Shown: positions 30,201 through 44,182, counted from the stretch's first letter. The stretch is DNA of 64,000 bases from Linnemannia schmuckeri (GCA_029449235.1 JANATG010000014.1:310001-374000), one strand, 5' to 3'. Program-made: numbers and translations. Notes: a model not told the origin generated them from the letters alone.

Positions 30201-33200
30201 GTAGTCTTGACTTCCTTGGGCACAGCATGGCGATGATGTATCTGTCCGTTCGGCAAACACAAATACCTCTCTCCTCCTTCTCCCCCCAACCACGCCATCG
30301 CATCCTTCCCGAAAACCAAACAGGCTTGCTCCTCCTGCGCGGTGAGGTTATCTGTACAGTACCGGATTTTACTGACCCACTCGTCAGCAAGGATCTGATC
30401 GATCGTCACACGTTTGCGTGCATCGGGTTCCAAGATCGCATAAAGGATCCGTCGACAGCCGGGAGTCTCGATTCGGTCAATGAATTCGTGTCCGCCGAGG
30501 TAGCTGTTGTAGGCGAATGTGTTATATATCGTTGGCGGGATAGTAGCAGTGGATGGAGTAGACACCAGGGATGAGGCGAAGCCATCAGAGGAAGAAGAGG
30601 ACGAGGAGGTGGAGAAAAGGCCAACTGGCTTGGATGAAACGGGCGAGTTGTTAACTGAGCTTTGGGGTGTCTCCGCTTCAGCGGCACGGTTTCGGTGAGG
30701 ACTTGTAGGGGACCCACTCCTGGACGACCCACCTGACGACGACTCTTGCAGATGCCGATGGTGAGGTTGGTGCTGGTTCGGGTTGTAGGGCGGATACTGC
30801 AAGTGGTGACTAACCTCATGCGGGCGATTACAAGCATCAGCCGACCCAGCCCCAGCCCCAGAACCCGAACGCGTGCTACCAGAACCAATCGACCCTACCC
30901 CCACACCACCACTGGAACCACTGCCGCTGCTAGACAAACTCTGGTGATGTAGCTGTCGGCGCTCGTACTGGTGTCGTCGTTGAGTCTCACAATGACGATG
31001 GTTCATAATGTCACTAATGAAGCGATTGAACCGGGCGTCCTTCTTGCGGTCGGCACGTGCCCAGGGCATGGCGGCATAGTACATCACGTAGAAAATGATT
31101 CCACAGGCCCAAACGTCCACCGCTCGCGGGTCGTATTCCTCCTGGTAAAATTCTTCTGGTGCAATATAGGGTTCTACAACGGTTGTATCAAATTCGAATT
31201 GAGGTTGTTAGGTGAGGGCGCTCAGACTGAAAAAAAAAGTAATCATCGACGAAAGGGAGGGTTGGATGAAAAAAAGGTAAAGGCTAGCTTACCACTACCG
31301 ATAATGCCTCTGCAAGGCAAAGGGATGGGGTCGCCGACAGACTTAAAGACATTCGCGATTCCAAAATCGGTAATCTTGAGAATGCGGCCCGTACCATCAA
31401 TCAGAATATTCTCTGGCTTAAGATCTCGATGCTATTATTTTTTTTCGAGTACAATGAGCACACAAGAATTAGCGTGCTAAAACGTCGTGCAAATACACTT
31501 CCACACGCGGAAAACATGAAAACAAACTAAAGAAACACTTACGGCAACGCCCATGCTGTGCATGTATTGGACGCCATTAATAAGTTGTCGCCAAAGACAA
31601 TGCTTCTCATGCAGACTAATAGGTGGGTGTGATTTGGTCAACAGGTTAAACAGATCGCCACCGGCCGCAAACTCCATGACCATACAGTACTCCGGGAACT
31701 GGTCCAGTCTAAACTGCTTGGCCTGCTGCTTCTCACGCTCTCGTTGTTGCTTCAGTCGCTGGACTTCCTTCTGACGGAGTTCTTGTTCTTGCTGCTGTTG
31801 CTGTTTCTTCCTCTCCTGAAGTGATGAGGACGAGCCATGGTGAACATCGTTTCTCCAGTTGTACAGGTGGCGGTGACGATGACTACTGGTTTCGGGGTGG
31901 ACAGGCTGGGGCGCAGGTGATAGATCAGGGTGTCCTGCAATGCTTCGTCGAGCAGCCGAGAGCACGTCCATGGACCGCTTATATTGAGGCTTGGAGATGG
32001 CCGATTTGCGCACAATAGGACAGTTCTTGCTCGAGGGAGAGACTGAGCCCGAGGCTGAAGATCCGGCGTGGCCTTGGCTAGTGATATCCCCTGCACTCTT
32101 GACTGCTCGAACTCGTCGGCGGTGGGTCTGGGGACAGCTGCAGTCGCGCGCCTCCTCCCGTCGGCGCTGCTCAGTCCCGACGTAGTCATTTTCATCCTCA
32201 TCATCATAATCGTAGTCATCCTTGTGCTGATGATGTCCAATACGGTGATGTCGATGGTGGCGGCGGTAGTATCGACTTTCCTTCTGGTGCACCTCATCAT
32301 CCGCCAGCTCTTGGCCAGGCTGATCGCGGACCAGATCCAGCGTACGGATAATATTCTCATGATCCATCGAGGTCGAGATACAAAACTCTGCACAGACCTT
32401 TTTCAGAAACTGTCGGTGCGTCTCGGTAGCTCGAGGAGGGCGGAATTTCTTGATGGCATAGATCAACCCTCCACCATTGGTCACTGACAATCCACCAGTA
32501 CTGGTCCTTCGGAGAAGTCGCGACCTGTAGGCCTCTCGTTGCTCGGGGGTGACTTCATCCTCGGTGGTCGTCATCAGAGTACCAGTGCGCTCATAAGGTG
32601 TCAGAAGGGAATCGCCTACGCCAACGCTAACACCAAGCTCATGATCGATTGGTGAAAGTGTTTGTTGCTGTTGGTAAGTTGGCGATTGTTGCTGCTGCTG
32701 CGGAGCATACGAGGACAAGGAAGACGATGGAGCTGACGCGGGCTTGGACCAAGAGGCAACGTCCTTGTTCTTGGGCGATCGAAGACGCTTAGAAGACTTG
32801 ACTCTCAATAACATGACCTGGGCCTGCGTGCCCGCCCCGAGCTCGCGACCAGGGACACCATACTTGGACTGCAACGTCGGCATGGGCGCAGGAACCCTTG
32901 AAGTAGCGGTCGGTTTCAGTCGTCTACCAGCTGCAGAGCGCCTCTCCAGCATTCTCTGACCGGCAGGGCATGATTGCTCATGTTCGAAATTCGAGGGTAA
33001 AGGCGAATATGGTGAATGACATTGTTGTAGTTGATCACCTTGAGACTGCAGGGTTGCAAGGGAGACATCCAATTTTGCTAGATCGACTCGAGACGAGGGG
33101 GCAGAGTTGGACGAAATCGGGTAGACAGATGCATTGAGGTTGGGTGAGGACATTAGCTTGCGCAGGAACCGGGCTCGGAATCTACCCGAAGGTGATTCGG

Positions 33201-35177
33201 GCGCCTTGTGAGGTGGACCTCCTCCTACTGCAGCCTTAGCAACGCTAACCAGCGAGGGAAGGACAGCGGGTGCTTGAGGCGGGGCGTTGGAGACGGAGGG
33301 TTGCTTCGTAGAAGGAGTACTCTTGCTACCGCCACGATTGCTGTTATTATGACTGCTGCTTTGGGTGTCAGGGCTGGAAGGCAGACCAAAGAGGCCTCGA
33401 CCATTCGGCAAGACGGGAGGTGATTGTGTTGATGGTTGGTTAGCATCGTGATCCGAGTCTGAAGAATCTGTCGGAGGCTTGAAGACTCGCAAGAGACGCT
33501 TGTACAATTTTGGGATCGGAGGGGCCGCTGCTGCCTGGTGGGAGCTCTGAGGGATGGGCGGCTTCTGGGCAAAGGTACCAGACTTTGATTGAGGTGTCTT
33601 GGACTGGGGTGTTAAGGATGGAGGAAGTAATGGAGGCATTGCCTGCTTAACGGGCAGAGAACTCCGCCTTGTGCTGAATGTTCGAGGAGCCACGGGTGCC
33701 GAGGACAAGCCAGGAGCAGAGAGCGGAGCAACAGAAGCAGTAACGGGTGAGACAAATGCCGAGGGTTTGTCAGTTTGAAGGAAAGGTGTGCGAACAACAC
33801 CAACCAAGGCAGGAAGAGGACCATCGTCGTCGTCTTCAGCTTCAAGATCCTGCAAGTGAGCCAAATACGACAGCCGATGGGTTAATCTCGGAAGACCACT
33901 CGAACTGGTAGTGCTGATGATGGCCGCAGACCGAGCAATAGGCAGACGAAGAGCCGAAGAGTCTCCTCTTAATCCTTCGTCTTCGGGCTCGAGGAGTAGA
34001 CCATCTCCACCCTCTAGACGACGCTGGACTATCTCAAGACTCTGTACCACCGCCTCCGCATCCTCTTCGTCTTCTTCAGAGACATAATTGTCCACATTCG
34101 TCGCATGATGTTTGTACGAATGGGAAGAAGAGGAAGCAGAAGAAGTCGAAAAAGGACGATGACGAGGATGACGAGGGGAAGAAGGATAAATCTGCTGCGA
34201 TCGACTACTAGTGTCGCTTCGTCTCCCTACCACTACTCCCCCTGCTGCTTCTGTAGCTGCTCCTGTTGGTGTTGTTGATGCATCTGGCGTGTGATTCTCC
34301 CTGTCATCGTTCTGTTCTCGCTCATGCTTCCTTACATCTTGATCCGTGACGGGATTTATCGAGACAAGATTGGAAGAAGACTGCGACTGCATCGCCAAGT
34401 GATATGACCGCCTTTGTTTGGGTTCTTCATAATGCTGTTGTTGTCCATGCTCCTGTAGTTGATGTGGTTGTTGGACTGATGAATTACCCTGGGTTGACTC
34501 GGAAGAGGAAGATGAGGGTGCATGGATCGTCTCAAGGCTGGTGTCGATTTTGATGGATTCGTGCCGAGGAGTCAACTTACGAGGTCTCTGATGCTGTTGG
34601 TATTGTTGCTGGTGCTGCTGTTGTGATGACTCGATCTTATCGACTGAGGAAGGGCGTGGGAGATCGGCAAACACGACTGAAGTCTGCTTCTTCTTGGCCT
34701 CGCGGTAAGATTTCCGTCCTGGAGAAAAGAAAGGAAACAAGAGAAAGGGAAACGTGTGTGTGAAGGTTAATATTATCTCCGAGTGAAGGGCGAATGATAA
34801 AAAACCAAGGTTGACACAATGGTCAGGGGTTAAAAATACGTATGTGGTTTGCCCCCTCCCCTAATTTCTCTATTTTCCTTGGTAGACATCGAGACAAGCA
34901 TGGCTTAAACAATAATCTAAGAGTTGTTGTGAGCAGAGTAAAAATAAGAAAGAATGCTGATTTTACCGAGAGATGGGTCAAAGAGGCCGGACTGGTAGCC
35001 TGTCAGGTTAGGTCCTCCTTCTTCAGTGTCCTCTTGTGCGGCAACAGCGGTAGCGGCGATGTCGAGACGTTGTTTTTGGAGGAGACGATGTTGTGAGGGA
35101 GAGAGTTGTAGTTGGTTTGTATTGGCATCGCCGTAGATTGTGAAATCGAGTTCCTCACTTGGTACATGGAACGACAT
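30197..35177 (-). CDS. HAL4/HAL5/NPR1-type serine/threonine protein kinase
   Basis: Exons 35177-34967, 34718-31543, 31431-31293 and 31173-30197 give 1500 residues. Fungal kinases of this class control potassium/sodium transporters and amino-acid permeases. About 820 N-terminal residues are disordered (Gln, Ser, Pro and His runs). The kinase domain starts near YAIKKF (about 824; Lys827/828) with helix C (FCISTSMDHENII). A ~200-residue charged insert (His, Asp, Gln-rich) follows before the hinge (CMVMEF, about 1082). Then come HRDLKPEN (1130-1137), TDFGIA (1150-1155), the family-typical CRGIIGSEPYIAPEEF (about 1169-1184) and DVWACGIIF. A second insert of ~150 Ser/Gly/His-rich residues precedes ILEPDARKRVTIDQILADEW. 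All catalytic motifs are intact, so it should be active. Start at MSFHVPSEELDF chosen because exon 1 joins in phase to SLGRKSYREAK. Confidence 0.92.
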
Positions 35178-37455
35178 CTTTGTGAGTAGGGTATTTGTGT
35201 GTGAGAGGATGTATGAGAGAAGGGGAGGAGAAAAGGTAGGAAGGTTCGATACGTATGTGCTTTTATGTCTTCTGTTGTTTATTATGCCAAGATAAGGAAT
35301 GAAAGGAGAGAGGTATGGAATTAAACAGGGCTGTGAAATGAGATGGGTATGAGAGATGATATGCAAAATGCGCTGTGCGTGTCTCCTTTTTGAGTGAGAG
35401 GGGGACAATGGCCGGGGGTAAAAAGAAATAAAAATGTGAAAGCGGTTTGGGAGTAATGTACAGAATGCAAGGGATGAAAGGGAGAAAGAGGGTATGGATT
35501 CGTTAGGAGTTAGATGGGTGCAACTGAGCAGGTATCTTGTTTGGATTTGGCGGTGAAGTGAAAGGAGGTATAAAAAAAAGGAAAGAAGGGGAAGATGCTG
35601 CTATATATACGTCCCTCAGAGCAGCCATTCAGTATAATTGTTGCTGTCGACCAAATGTTTATTTTGATTCAACATGCCAGTCTCCTCCAAAACTCAAAAA
35701 AAAAAAAAAAAAAAAAAAAAAACAGAACACACAATCAACCGCCTGCACAACCCAAAGAGGATATAATAGCACAACATGCATCCCTACACCCTCAGTCTAA
35801 AAGACGAGGTGGAACTGCAGCTTGTCAACACCTCTTTTTCTCACAGCTGCACTCAATCCTTCGAAAAAGACAAGACAATAAGAGTCTTTAGTATCTTGAC
35901 CATGGCCCATCGTCTATTATCTCATTTTTCTTCACGACGACTAAAAAAAAAATATGTCGCTCAGCTAATACTTACAAGGAGAAGGAACGTGCGCCAGCGA
36001 AAAAAAAATTCACAAAAGAAGGCATGAAAAAAAGGTCAGATGGTAATCGCACCCCCTTCTATTGCTCAGTAAGCAGTGGTTTTTTAGGCAAGAAAAATAC
36101 TACGGGAAGCACACCGGGTAAAGAAAAACAGCAGTACGATGATGCACTGCATTCTTTTTTTGCATATATGCTGAAGAAGATGAATGTCGCTTTACTGCAT
36201 TTTGCTATTCTCTTCTATGCGATCCCCTTTCCTCCTGCCTCTTGATCACCTATGAAAATGCAGGTTAGCAGATCACAGTCTCTCTTTGTTTCCACACTTT
36301 TGTGCCAATTCACACACATCAAGAAAACAGAGCACAACTTGCATAAACACGTCTTACAAAGGCACGAAAAAAAGACGTTTGAGAGAAAGCTACAACAGTA
36401 ACCAAACGCTTTTCCTTTGCCTCTAAAATATCGCTTCCTGACAATGTCCACTCACGCCTCAGCCATAATCACCACAACTATCGCCTCACAGCAGCCACAA
36501 CGAAACACGCGCAAAGAACCAATCACCGTCAAGCCGCTTGCCACGGCGCAAGCAAAGAGTCAAGAGGATACCCACCATCTATTCACGATCCTGCGACCGA
36601 TTATTTCGTCGCCATCTTTTTTTTCACGGTTACTGCTACCGATCGATTTCCATGTGTCACGTATCCTCATTGGTCTTATTGGTTTGTGCGCACGCGCGCG
36701 TTTAAGTGGAGTTGTCGCCAGCTCTTGTAATGATCCAGAAATAACAAATGTCGATGACTTTGTTTTGATGTTGTTATTCTCACTGCTTGTTCAAAACGTT
36801 TGTCGCTCCCTCTTCCATATATCGCCCTCCCTACAGGGCCGTTACTTGACTTCATCCGACCAAACGCCGCTATAGGGGATGGAACAAAAGATTCAGAGCG
36901 ATCTGGTCTTTTTTTTTCTTTGTCAAGACTCAAGAGTGACCAATCGTGAACGCGAGAGTGAGAGAAAGATACAAATAGGAATGTGAGCACCATGTGTCCT
37001 TTTTTGTGCGCCTTGTCCTCCTTCCCCCTTTCCTCCTTTACTCTCTATCCCACTCCCATCGCTGAAGGCGGGAGGGAGCATGTTTTGTATGAAAAGGATG
37101 GTAAGTGGGGGAAAATTGAGGGACAGTTACGTGACCCCACATGCTCACTCACAACTCATGAATACTGGGATCTGCTTTATGGACTATTGTTTGATGCTGT
37201 TGTTTTGTCACGAGGACACATAAAAAGGAAGAGAGTGAGCTGTAACGGCCAAACTGAAAGACCTGGAATACGACCACACAGCGACGACGACAGTTGCACT
37301 CTCTAATGTTGTGGTTGTGGATCTGTATCAACGGCGCTCCACTAACGACATTCTACATCACCACTCTTCAACAACCACACATTCAACATTCATGCAACCA
37401 TATTCTCTAATATTACTTTTTTTTTTATTTTCTCCTTCACAACACAAGGAAATCA
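35178..37455. other. Intergenic, 2.3 kb
   Basis: Upstream region of the kinase gene (35178-35600, TG-rich) and 3' flank of the methyltransferase. It contains a poly-A of 27 (35696-35722). A frame at 36444-36875 (starting MSTHASAIITTT) is open but shows no domain, so I do not call it. Confidence 0.4.
35696..35722 (+). repeat. Poly-A tract, 27 bases
   Basis: Uninterrupted A27 in the kinase upstream region. Confidence 0.9.
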
Positions 37456-40409
37456 TCAAGGCTTTTGTCCATAGGCAAGATAAACCCTCGAAAAAGTATG
37501 GTACTGATCCATCTCGGCCCAAACCTGCCCCATCATCTCCTCCCACTCCTCCCCCGTCGTCATCTCCGCTCCACAAACCGCTACATCCATCCCCGCCGCC
37601 ACCGCGTTCTCCAATGCCGCCTGTAGTACCACCGGTTTCAGTGCTTCCATCTCTGCCTTCAGCACGTCCCTCCACAACATGCCAATTTTACCACCCCAAG
37701 GTCCGATGGGTATCTCAACCATCATCATCTTGACGTTCTCGCAACCAACGTCTTTAAGGACTTGATCAAGTCGCGAGGGGAGCAAGACGTCGACGTTTCG
37801 ATTCTGAGCAGTCTCGTTCAGCATCTTCAATACGTTCCTTGAAATAGGCCCGGGCCTGCTCCAAATAGGATCGACTTCCGAAAGTTGTAACCATCCATGG
37901 CCCCCAGGGATGACACATCTAAACAAATCCTGCACTACGCCCGGCCAAGCGTCCTGAGTGAGTCCAAGGAGCATATTCCGCTGATGGACGAGGAGGTAAG
38001 AATCAGAGGCGAAGGGGATTTCGGGGTCAAGGAGGTTTCCCATAGAGAAGTAAGCATTTTTGGGGTGGATCGCTGTTGGGTACATGGGCGAGATGTCGAA
38101 CCCGTAGAAATCCAGATCCTCGTATTCCGTTGCCATTTCCTGTTTTATATATATGACGCACATGTAAGAGGAGAATGTATGTTAGAAAGGAGGGAGAGAA
38201 AAGCGCCACCAAAAAAAAAAATATAAAGTGAAACAAGGAAATGAAACATCATTGGTCATTGATCAAAAGGGAGACTTACCATGACCCAGGTACCGGGTCC
38301 ACAACCACAATCAAGGACCTTTCCGGCAATCGTCGTGTCGATGGGAGGAATGATATTCGACCCAAACGCATACCGAATCACGTAGTGCTGCAACAGCAGT
38401 CTGTTATGGTTGAAAAAAAATTGGTTGCATTCGTCCATGTGGCGGTAATTTGTTGTTTTTTTGTTTGTTTTGATGATTTTGAAGGTAGAGAATGGTGCAA
38501 ATTGCGTAGTGGTGGAGAACAGGAGACGAGGCATGGCAGGTGAGAGAGTGAGAAAGGGGAGGGAGGGAGAGATCCATCCGTAGTCAGATGCATAGATAGG
38601 AGGAGCGACCAAAAACGAGATGCATATGCGAATGCGGGAGGTGAGCAAAAAGAAGGGTTGGAATGCCAAAAAGAGACAGAGAAAAAAATAAGAGGGAGAT
38701 CAGTTCACTGGAGTCAATTCAAAAACAACGTGCTCACATTTTTGAATTCAGCCCACTGCAAAACACACAGAGGGCATATCCAACAAGTCAACAGAGAGCA
38801 TGCATGAAGGGACACCGTACCGTTCGCTTTCTTGCTCGTCGCAGGGCAAGAGATAGGGCAGAGTCTTATCCGGATAGTACTCTCGTCCGCCCAGGAGACG
38901 TCTCAGCGGCAAGATCCTCGCTGCAAGTTCATCGGCCGAGAATCCAGACGATTTCGTCAACGATGTTGTCGACTTTGAAGCACCGGCACTAACTGCCGAG
39001 ATGGATACCACGGCAGACTCGGGTGAAGGCCCACCTGGGTTGGACAGGGACGAAGAGGCCGAAGAAGGAGGAGAGGCGGCACTGGTCATGGCAAGCATGG
39101 TATGGTAATGCGATCCCATGCTCGAGAACGAAGACGCGGCGCCGTTATAGCTGGAAGCCATGGATCCGGAGGGGGAAGTTGAGTAGTGCTGATGGTTGCT
39201 GTGGTTGTGATTGACCGAGACGGTGGCCATGGTAGATGACCGGGGTGCCTGGTGGTGCGTGCGAGGGGATGATTGCGAGGTATGGGGTTGACCCTGCAAA
39301 GTGGACGTAGTAGGAGCTGGGATAGCAATCGCGTGGCTTACATTGCGATGGTGACCGTTGCCACTGCTAGAGTTACTAAGGTTCTGGCTGCTCAAAGCCC
39401 GATCAGGGTTCCGAGCCGGGCGCCTAGACTTGGTCTGAAGAACCACGCCTGTGATCTGCTGTGTGTTGCTGTACTCCTGCGGAGGTCTCGGTAGTGCTGC
39501 AGTTGCTATCACTGGTGTCGAGATCTGTGTTGAGTTCTGGTGCAAGTTTTGTTGTTGCTGTAGAAGCGCCAACTGCTTTTGTTCATACTCGAGTTTGAGT
39601 TGCTGTTGCTGTTGCCGGAGGATCATCATCTGTTGGTACTCATATTGTTGTTGTTCGAGAAACTGTTGTTGCTGTTGTTGTTGATACGACATGAAATCTT
39701 GTACCGTATAGTTGCTGTGCATATAAAACCCTCCTCCACTGTTAGAGGCAGAGCTGCCGCCATGGACACCAGCCTCGACCATCTTGCCGTTCACATATGT
39801 CGCCCGACCAAGTCCAGTCCCCACCGCATGAGGTATCGTCGAGAAGTCCAAAGAGTCGGACCCAATCGAGTAACCGCTGTTGGTCCTCGAAGATCCCCCT
39901 CCTACTCCTGCACCGTGGTTATGATAGCTGGACATGAACGTGATGGGTGCACTGACCAGGTCATTCGAGTAGGAGTACAACGAAGGGGTGGGTGATCCTG
40001 CAGCAACAGCAGCGTTAACAATCGAAAGATTAAGCGAAGAGGCCGAAGAAGATGCTGAGAGTACAGAAGGAGGGTGCGAGATGGGTCGATCGCGCCTTGA
40101 CCGATTGAACCCAGATGAAATCGACCCTGCGCGTAACCTCGTTGGCTGTTGTTGTTGTTGTTGTTGTTGCTGTGGTTGCTGTTTCTGTTGTTTGCCGCCT
40201 CCGCCGCCTCCGGTGCGATAGGACGTTAATTTCCCAAACTCGACAGAAGTAGGCGAAACAGGTTGAGAGATGTCGCTAAGACTCTTAGTGCTCCCCGCAG
40301 TGGTGTTGGCAGCATTCTTTTTCTTGTAGGCTTTTGGAGGTATGCGGTAGGACTGGAAGACCTCCTTATCGTCTGCCTCGTAGTCATCTCCGGAAATGTT
40401 TGCTCCCAT
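37456..40409 (-). CDS. SAM-dependent methyltransferase with long disordered N-terminus
   Basis: Exons 40409-38821, 38400-38280 and 38139-37456 give 797 residues. The start MGANISGDDYEA is chosen as the first methionine after a leader with no protein character. Residues 1-490 are disordered, with Gln runs (QQQ near residues 70-80 and 250-300), Ser/Gly/His and Pro. The catalytic part begins with GGREYYPDKTLPYLLPCDEQ (about 505-525), is continued across the first splice by ESERLLLQHYVIRYAFG, and shows motif I VLDCGCGPGTWVMEMA (558-573), then FYGFDISPMYP, NAYFSMGNLLD, and GHGWLQLSEVDP. This order fits the Trans-aconitate/LaeA-like class I methyltransferases common in fungi. Substrate unknown. The first splice creates the DEQESERLxxQHY block of the family, which is strong support. 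Treating the second and third exons as a separate gene starting at 38534 is not favoured. Confidence 0.9.
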
Positions 40410-43286
40410 GGTTGTTAGATAAGATTCTGTTGGATGTAACCAAGAAGAGCTATATGTTCTTTTGTACGCTGTGTTGAGTATAATAGGGTGTAGAGTGAAA
40501 GAGGTTGCAGCAGTAGGGAGAAAGGGGATAAATACAGATGAGAGAATGAGATAAAAAGCGTTCAGCGAGAAAGGACAAGTTAAGGTAGTGGCAGCAGAAG
40601 AAAGGCCAGAGTAAGAAAAAGAAGAAATAGTACAGTGGACGAGTGTAAGGGTAGGGTATATAAGGATGAACAGTGAAGGAGCGAAAAAGAAAGTTGAAGA
40701 AAGAATGAAAGTGAAAGAGAAGAACAGAAAAAGAGAGAAATGCACGAGAACCGTTAAATGCGATAAATGCGACTCGATAGCCTCAAGGGGGAGGTCAGTC
40801 CCCGACAGGAAAGCTAACATAACAAAAAAAGTGTGATCCGGGTGAGGATGGGATTGGACGGATGTCAATGTGCGTGTGTGTGTGCGCCATAAGTTGCATT
40901 ATCTCTTCTCACAAGATGAGTATTGGGTTGAACGAATTCGAGTGTGTTTGTGAGCTCGCGTTTGATAAGTACTGTTTAACGTTCTGGACGGACGGACAAG
41001 AAGCAGCTTACATTGCACAGTGTACACGACCAAACAAAACCTTACAAAAGAGGGATGCGGACTGAAAAGGAAGAAGCAAACAAAATAGCAAAAAAACGCC
41101 TCATCTTCTATCTTTTCGCTCGTCTCCGTCGTGTTGTACCATGACAAAGAGACAAGGTTTGCATCTATTTTTTCATACGCTGCCTGCTCACTCACACAAA
41201 CACTCCTTCTTCGTCTCACTTCGTCCGTGCCATGTGTCTGTGAAAAAAACAACAACATAAACAAGAACACTCACCTATGTACCACGAGCTCTTATGTCTT
41301 AATTCAAGAAATTTATTTTATACTTTTCAAGAGATAAACCGTATTCGTCCATTGATGGTTCCTAGATATCTCACCTCACGGTCAAGTGATGTGTGATTCA
41401 GTCTTGATATGCTTGCTCAGGCAAAGGTCGAGAGTAGGAAAAAAATAAATAACTACCGCATAGTTGAATGGATGATAACACACCAATAGCAACAACGAAA
41501 ACGGCAACAAGAGCAGGGCTCAGTGGTAATTAACACTGGGCAAGGGGATTCCAGAGAAGTCGAGGACACTAGGGGCGCTATGTACGTTTGTATGTCCACG
41601 GGTCATTGAAAACGAAAAGTGTTTAAAACAACAAGGCGTCCCATGTTGGATAGGAGACAAGGGTCCGCTAAAGAAAAATAAATTCAGAGAGCTGTTTGTC
41701 AAAAATATAGGCTATTTTGCTAATTGAACAACAAAATAGCCCTTTGTTCATGTTAGAGCTATCTTTTGTCACCGACTACATCCGAGCAGACTGGAACCTT
41801 CAAAACAAGGGTGCTATGAATTACTTTTCGTCGCAACGAGTTTAAAGAGGAAGATGATTCCCTGACAAAATTGTTAAAAAGAGGAACGGGGACTCAGGAG
41901 AAAGATTTGTTGATTTTCGATATCATCTCCGTCCCCTCTCGACAACAAAAACAACAGACCAATGCTTCAAAGGCGCTTCTGACCTGTACCCTCTTTTTTT
42001 CTTTGTTCACAACTAGACAAAGAGGATAAAGAGGTCATCATCATTGTGGACTTGAACTGAAAGAAACAACAAAACAATGACTCCGTCTGTCCAGATCATT
42101 GAATAACGTGTTTGATTTTTAATATTTTTTTTTGCGTCAAGCTACGTTATTTGAATTGATCCTATTCACTCCCGTTCCTTCCTCAGTCTGACTCGTCTCT
42201 CCTGCAGCGCTCAGCAGATCCGGTCCTTCACCCATCTTGACTTCTCATCTCACGGATATTAGCCCTTTTTGAAGTTCATCAAGAACGAAGAGGGACGTGA
42301 CGGGAGGAGGAAGTACGCTGACATGCAACGTGCATTCCCGCCTTGTGATAAGCTAAAACATGCTCCCATGTTCTCCATATCTCGTACTGTTTAGTTTAAT
42401 TGAAGAATAGAGGCATCGAAGATGTTTCTGTTAAACTCCTTTCTTATTGTGCCGGCACAAGCTTCCCGCTCAAGGTAGCTTTTATCATTTTACGTGCTTG
42501 TCTTTTCTACGCTTCTACGTCCACTCCTCTTCATCAGATATCTCGAAAGAAACTTCCCTTTCTCCACTATCACAAATCCCACCCAATTTTTTTTTCTAGT
42601 TACCCCGCGTTTCTCGAATCGCGTTCACATACCTAATACAAAAAGGAGTTGAAAATGTAGATGGAATTAGCATTAGCGTCTATCTATTCATCTCTCTTTC
42701 TTTGACTTGCTCGCCTCTTTCATCAATCGACCAAGTCTGGCTCATTGCTCAGCCGTTATACCGGACCTTATTGCATTAATTCGTTTCCATTACCATCCAA
42801 AAAAGTCCTCTATTCTTTACCTCTTCTCTTCCAGCCCCTCATGGCTACACAACGGCAATACATTTTCTTATCAAACCTATCATGCATAATTTTTTACTCC
42901 TCACTCCCTCCTACATGCACCTACCCGTTGGCCGCCATTTTTTAACTGGCATGCCAGACAGAGCATTTTTCCGTGCTCCCAAACCCATCCATACATCTAC
43001 CGCCTATTGGCTAAAAACAACCACAACAACAACCACAACAACAGCAACCACAGCAACGGCGTAGGAATTGGGCGGCAGAACATCACAACAAAAAAAAACA
43101 ATCAAAAACAGGCTTAATCGAGACTCATTCCTTGCGATATTTCGTTTTCGGTAACTCTCTCCCACTTTTCATCAATATCTTTCCATCTTGTGTTCACCTT
43201 CTTCTTCAATCCCGTCGTTATTTTTCTTCTCTTTCGTCATATTATGGTACCAGTTTCCTTCAAGCTATGCCTCGCTGAGTCCACGC

Positions 43287-43287
<1 letters not shown>

Positions 43288-43315
<28 letters not shown>
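43288..43315 (+). repeat. Poly-A tract, 28 bases
   Basis: Uninterrupted A28. Confidence 0.9.
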
Positions 43316-43317
<2 letters not shown>

Positions 43318-44156
43318 TAAAGGGAAGGCTTGACAAATGATAAGGAGGAAAGGGACTCCATTCTACTCTACCCATTAGGTCAGGTACACCTCGTTTTGGT
43401 GATTGAGCGAAAAGAATAAAGTGAAAACAAGCGGGAAACGCGTATCTTTCTCCCTCTGTCCCCGCGTTGGATTTTGGATTTGAAATTGACCGAGAAAAGA
43501 GTTCCTCCGTTCATTTCCTCCTTTCCATTTTGTCCACAAACACGTTACTGGAGGGGTCGGCAAGGGTTATCTTCTCAAAAAACCAGGGCGAACGCAGTCA
43601 CTATCTCTCGACACACACATGATCAGCCAAAAAAAAAAAAGGTTGTGAGCTTTGACCGTAGACAGACACCGTTCAAGAGTCCTTCTTGCCTTGACTCCTG
43701 ATTCTCTGCTTACACCTTACTTTATTAGCTTCTCACTCTTCTTTCTTTCTTCTTTTCTTTCTCCATTCATCTTTTCTGCCCATTTTCTTAAGCCACCTTT
43801 CTTATTCTCCGATGATAACAACCAACACCTACCTCATTCTTCCTCCCTTAACTAAAATAAAATAACTTATTGAGTCCCTTTTTTTTTTTTTATACCAAGG
43901 AATTGTCTTTTTTTTATTGCGATTTCGCTGGAGGAAGGAGCCTTGGGCAGAAAGCAATAAGAGAAAGGAGGGACACACAAAAACAACAAGACTCGAAGAG
44001 AAAAGGTACGTACGCGGATAATACTACTAGGGCTACTACGAAAAAAATATATACATGGGTTGTTACAAGTAAGAGGGAGTGAGAGTTGAAAGGACAGAGA
44101 GAGGAGAAGCATGGGGGGAGATCCGAGTAAGTGGAATGTGCTTCTGATATGGTTGC

Positions 44157-44182
44157 GGATGGATGGATGGATGGATGGATGG
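44157..44182 (+). repeat. GGAT microsatellite
   Basis: About six tandem GGAT units, in the 3' flank of the Cti6-like gene. Confidence 0.85.

Noticed and set aside
36444..36875. Open frame starting MSTHASAIITTT
   Set aside because: No domain, no clear promoter, and adjacent frames on both strands are equally open; evidence is too weak.
38280..38534. A separate methyltransferase gene starting at 38534
   Set aside because: Joining the upstream exon at 38821 restores the family's conserved DEQESERLxxQHY block in phase, so this stretch is partly intron of the longer gene.
39023..40221. Plus-strand frames opposite the Gln-rich methyltransferase tail
   Set aside because: CAG/CTG-type repeats give Cys/Leu/Ala-rich mirror frames; not independent genes.
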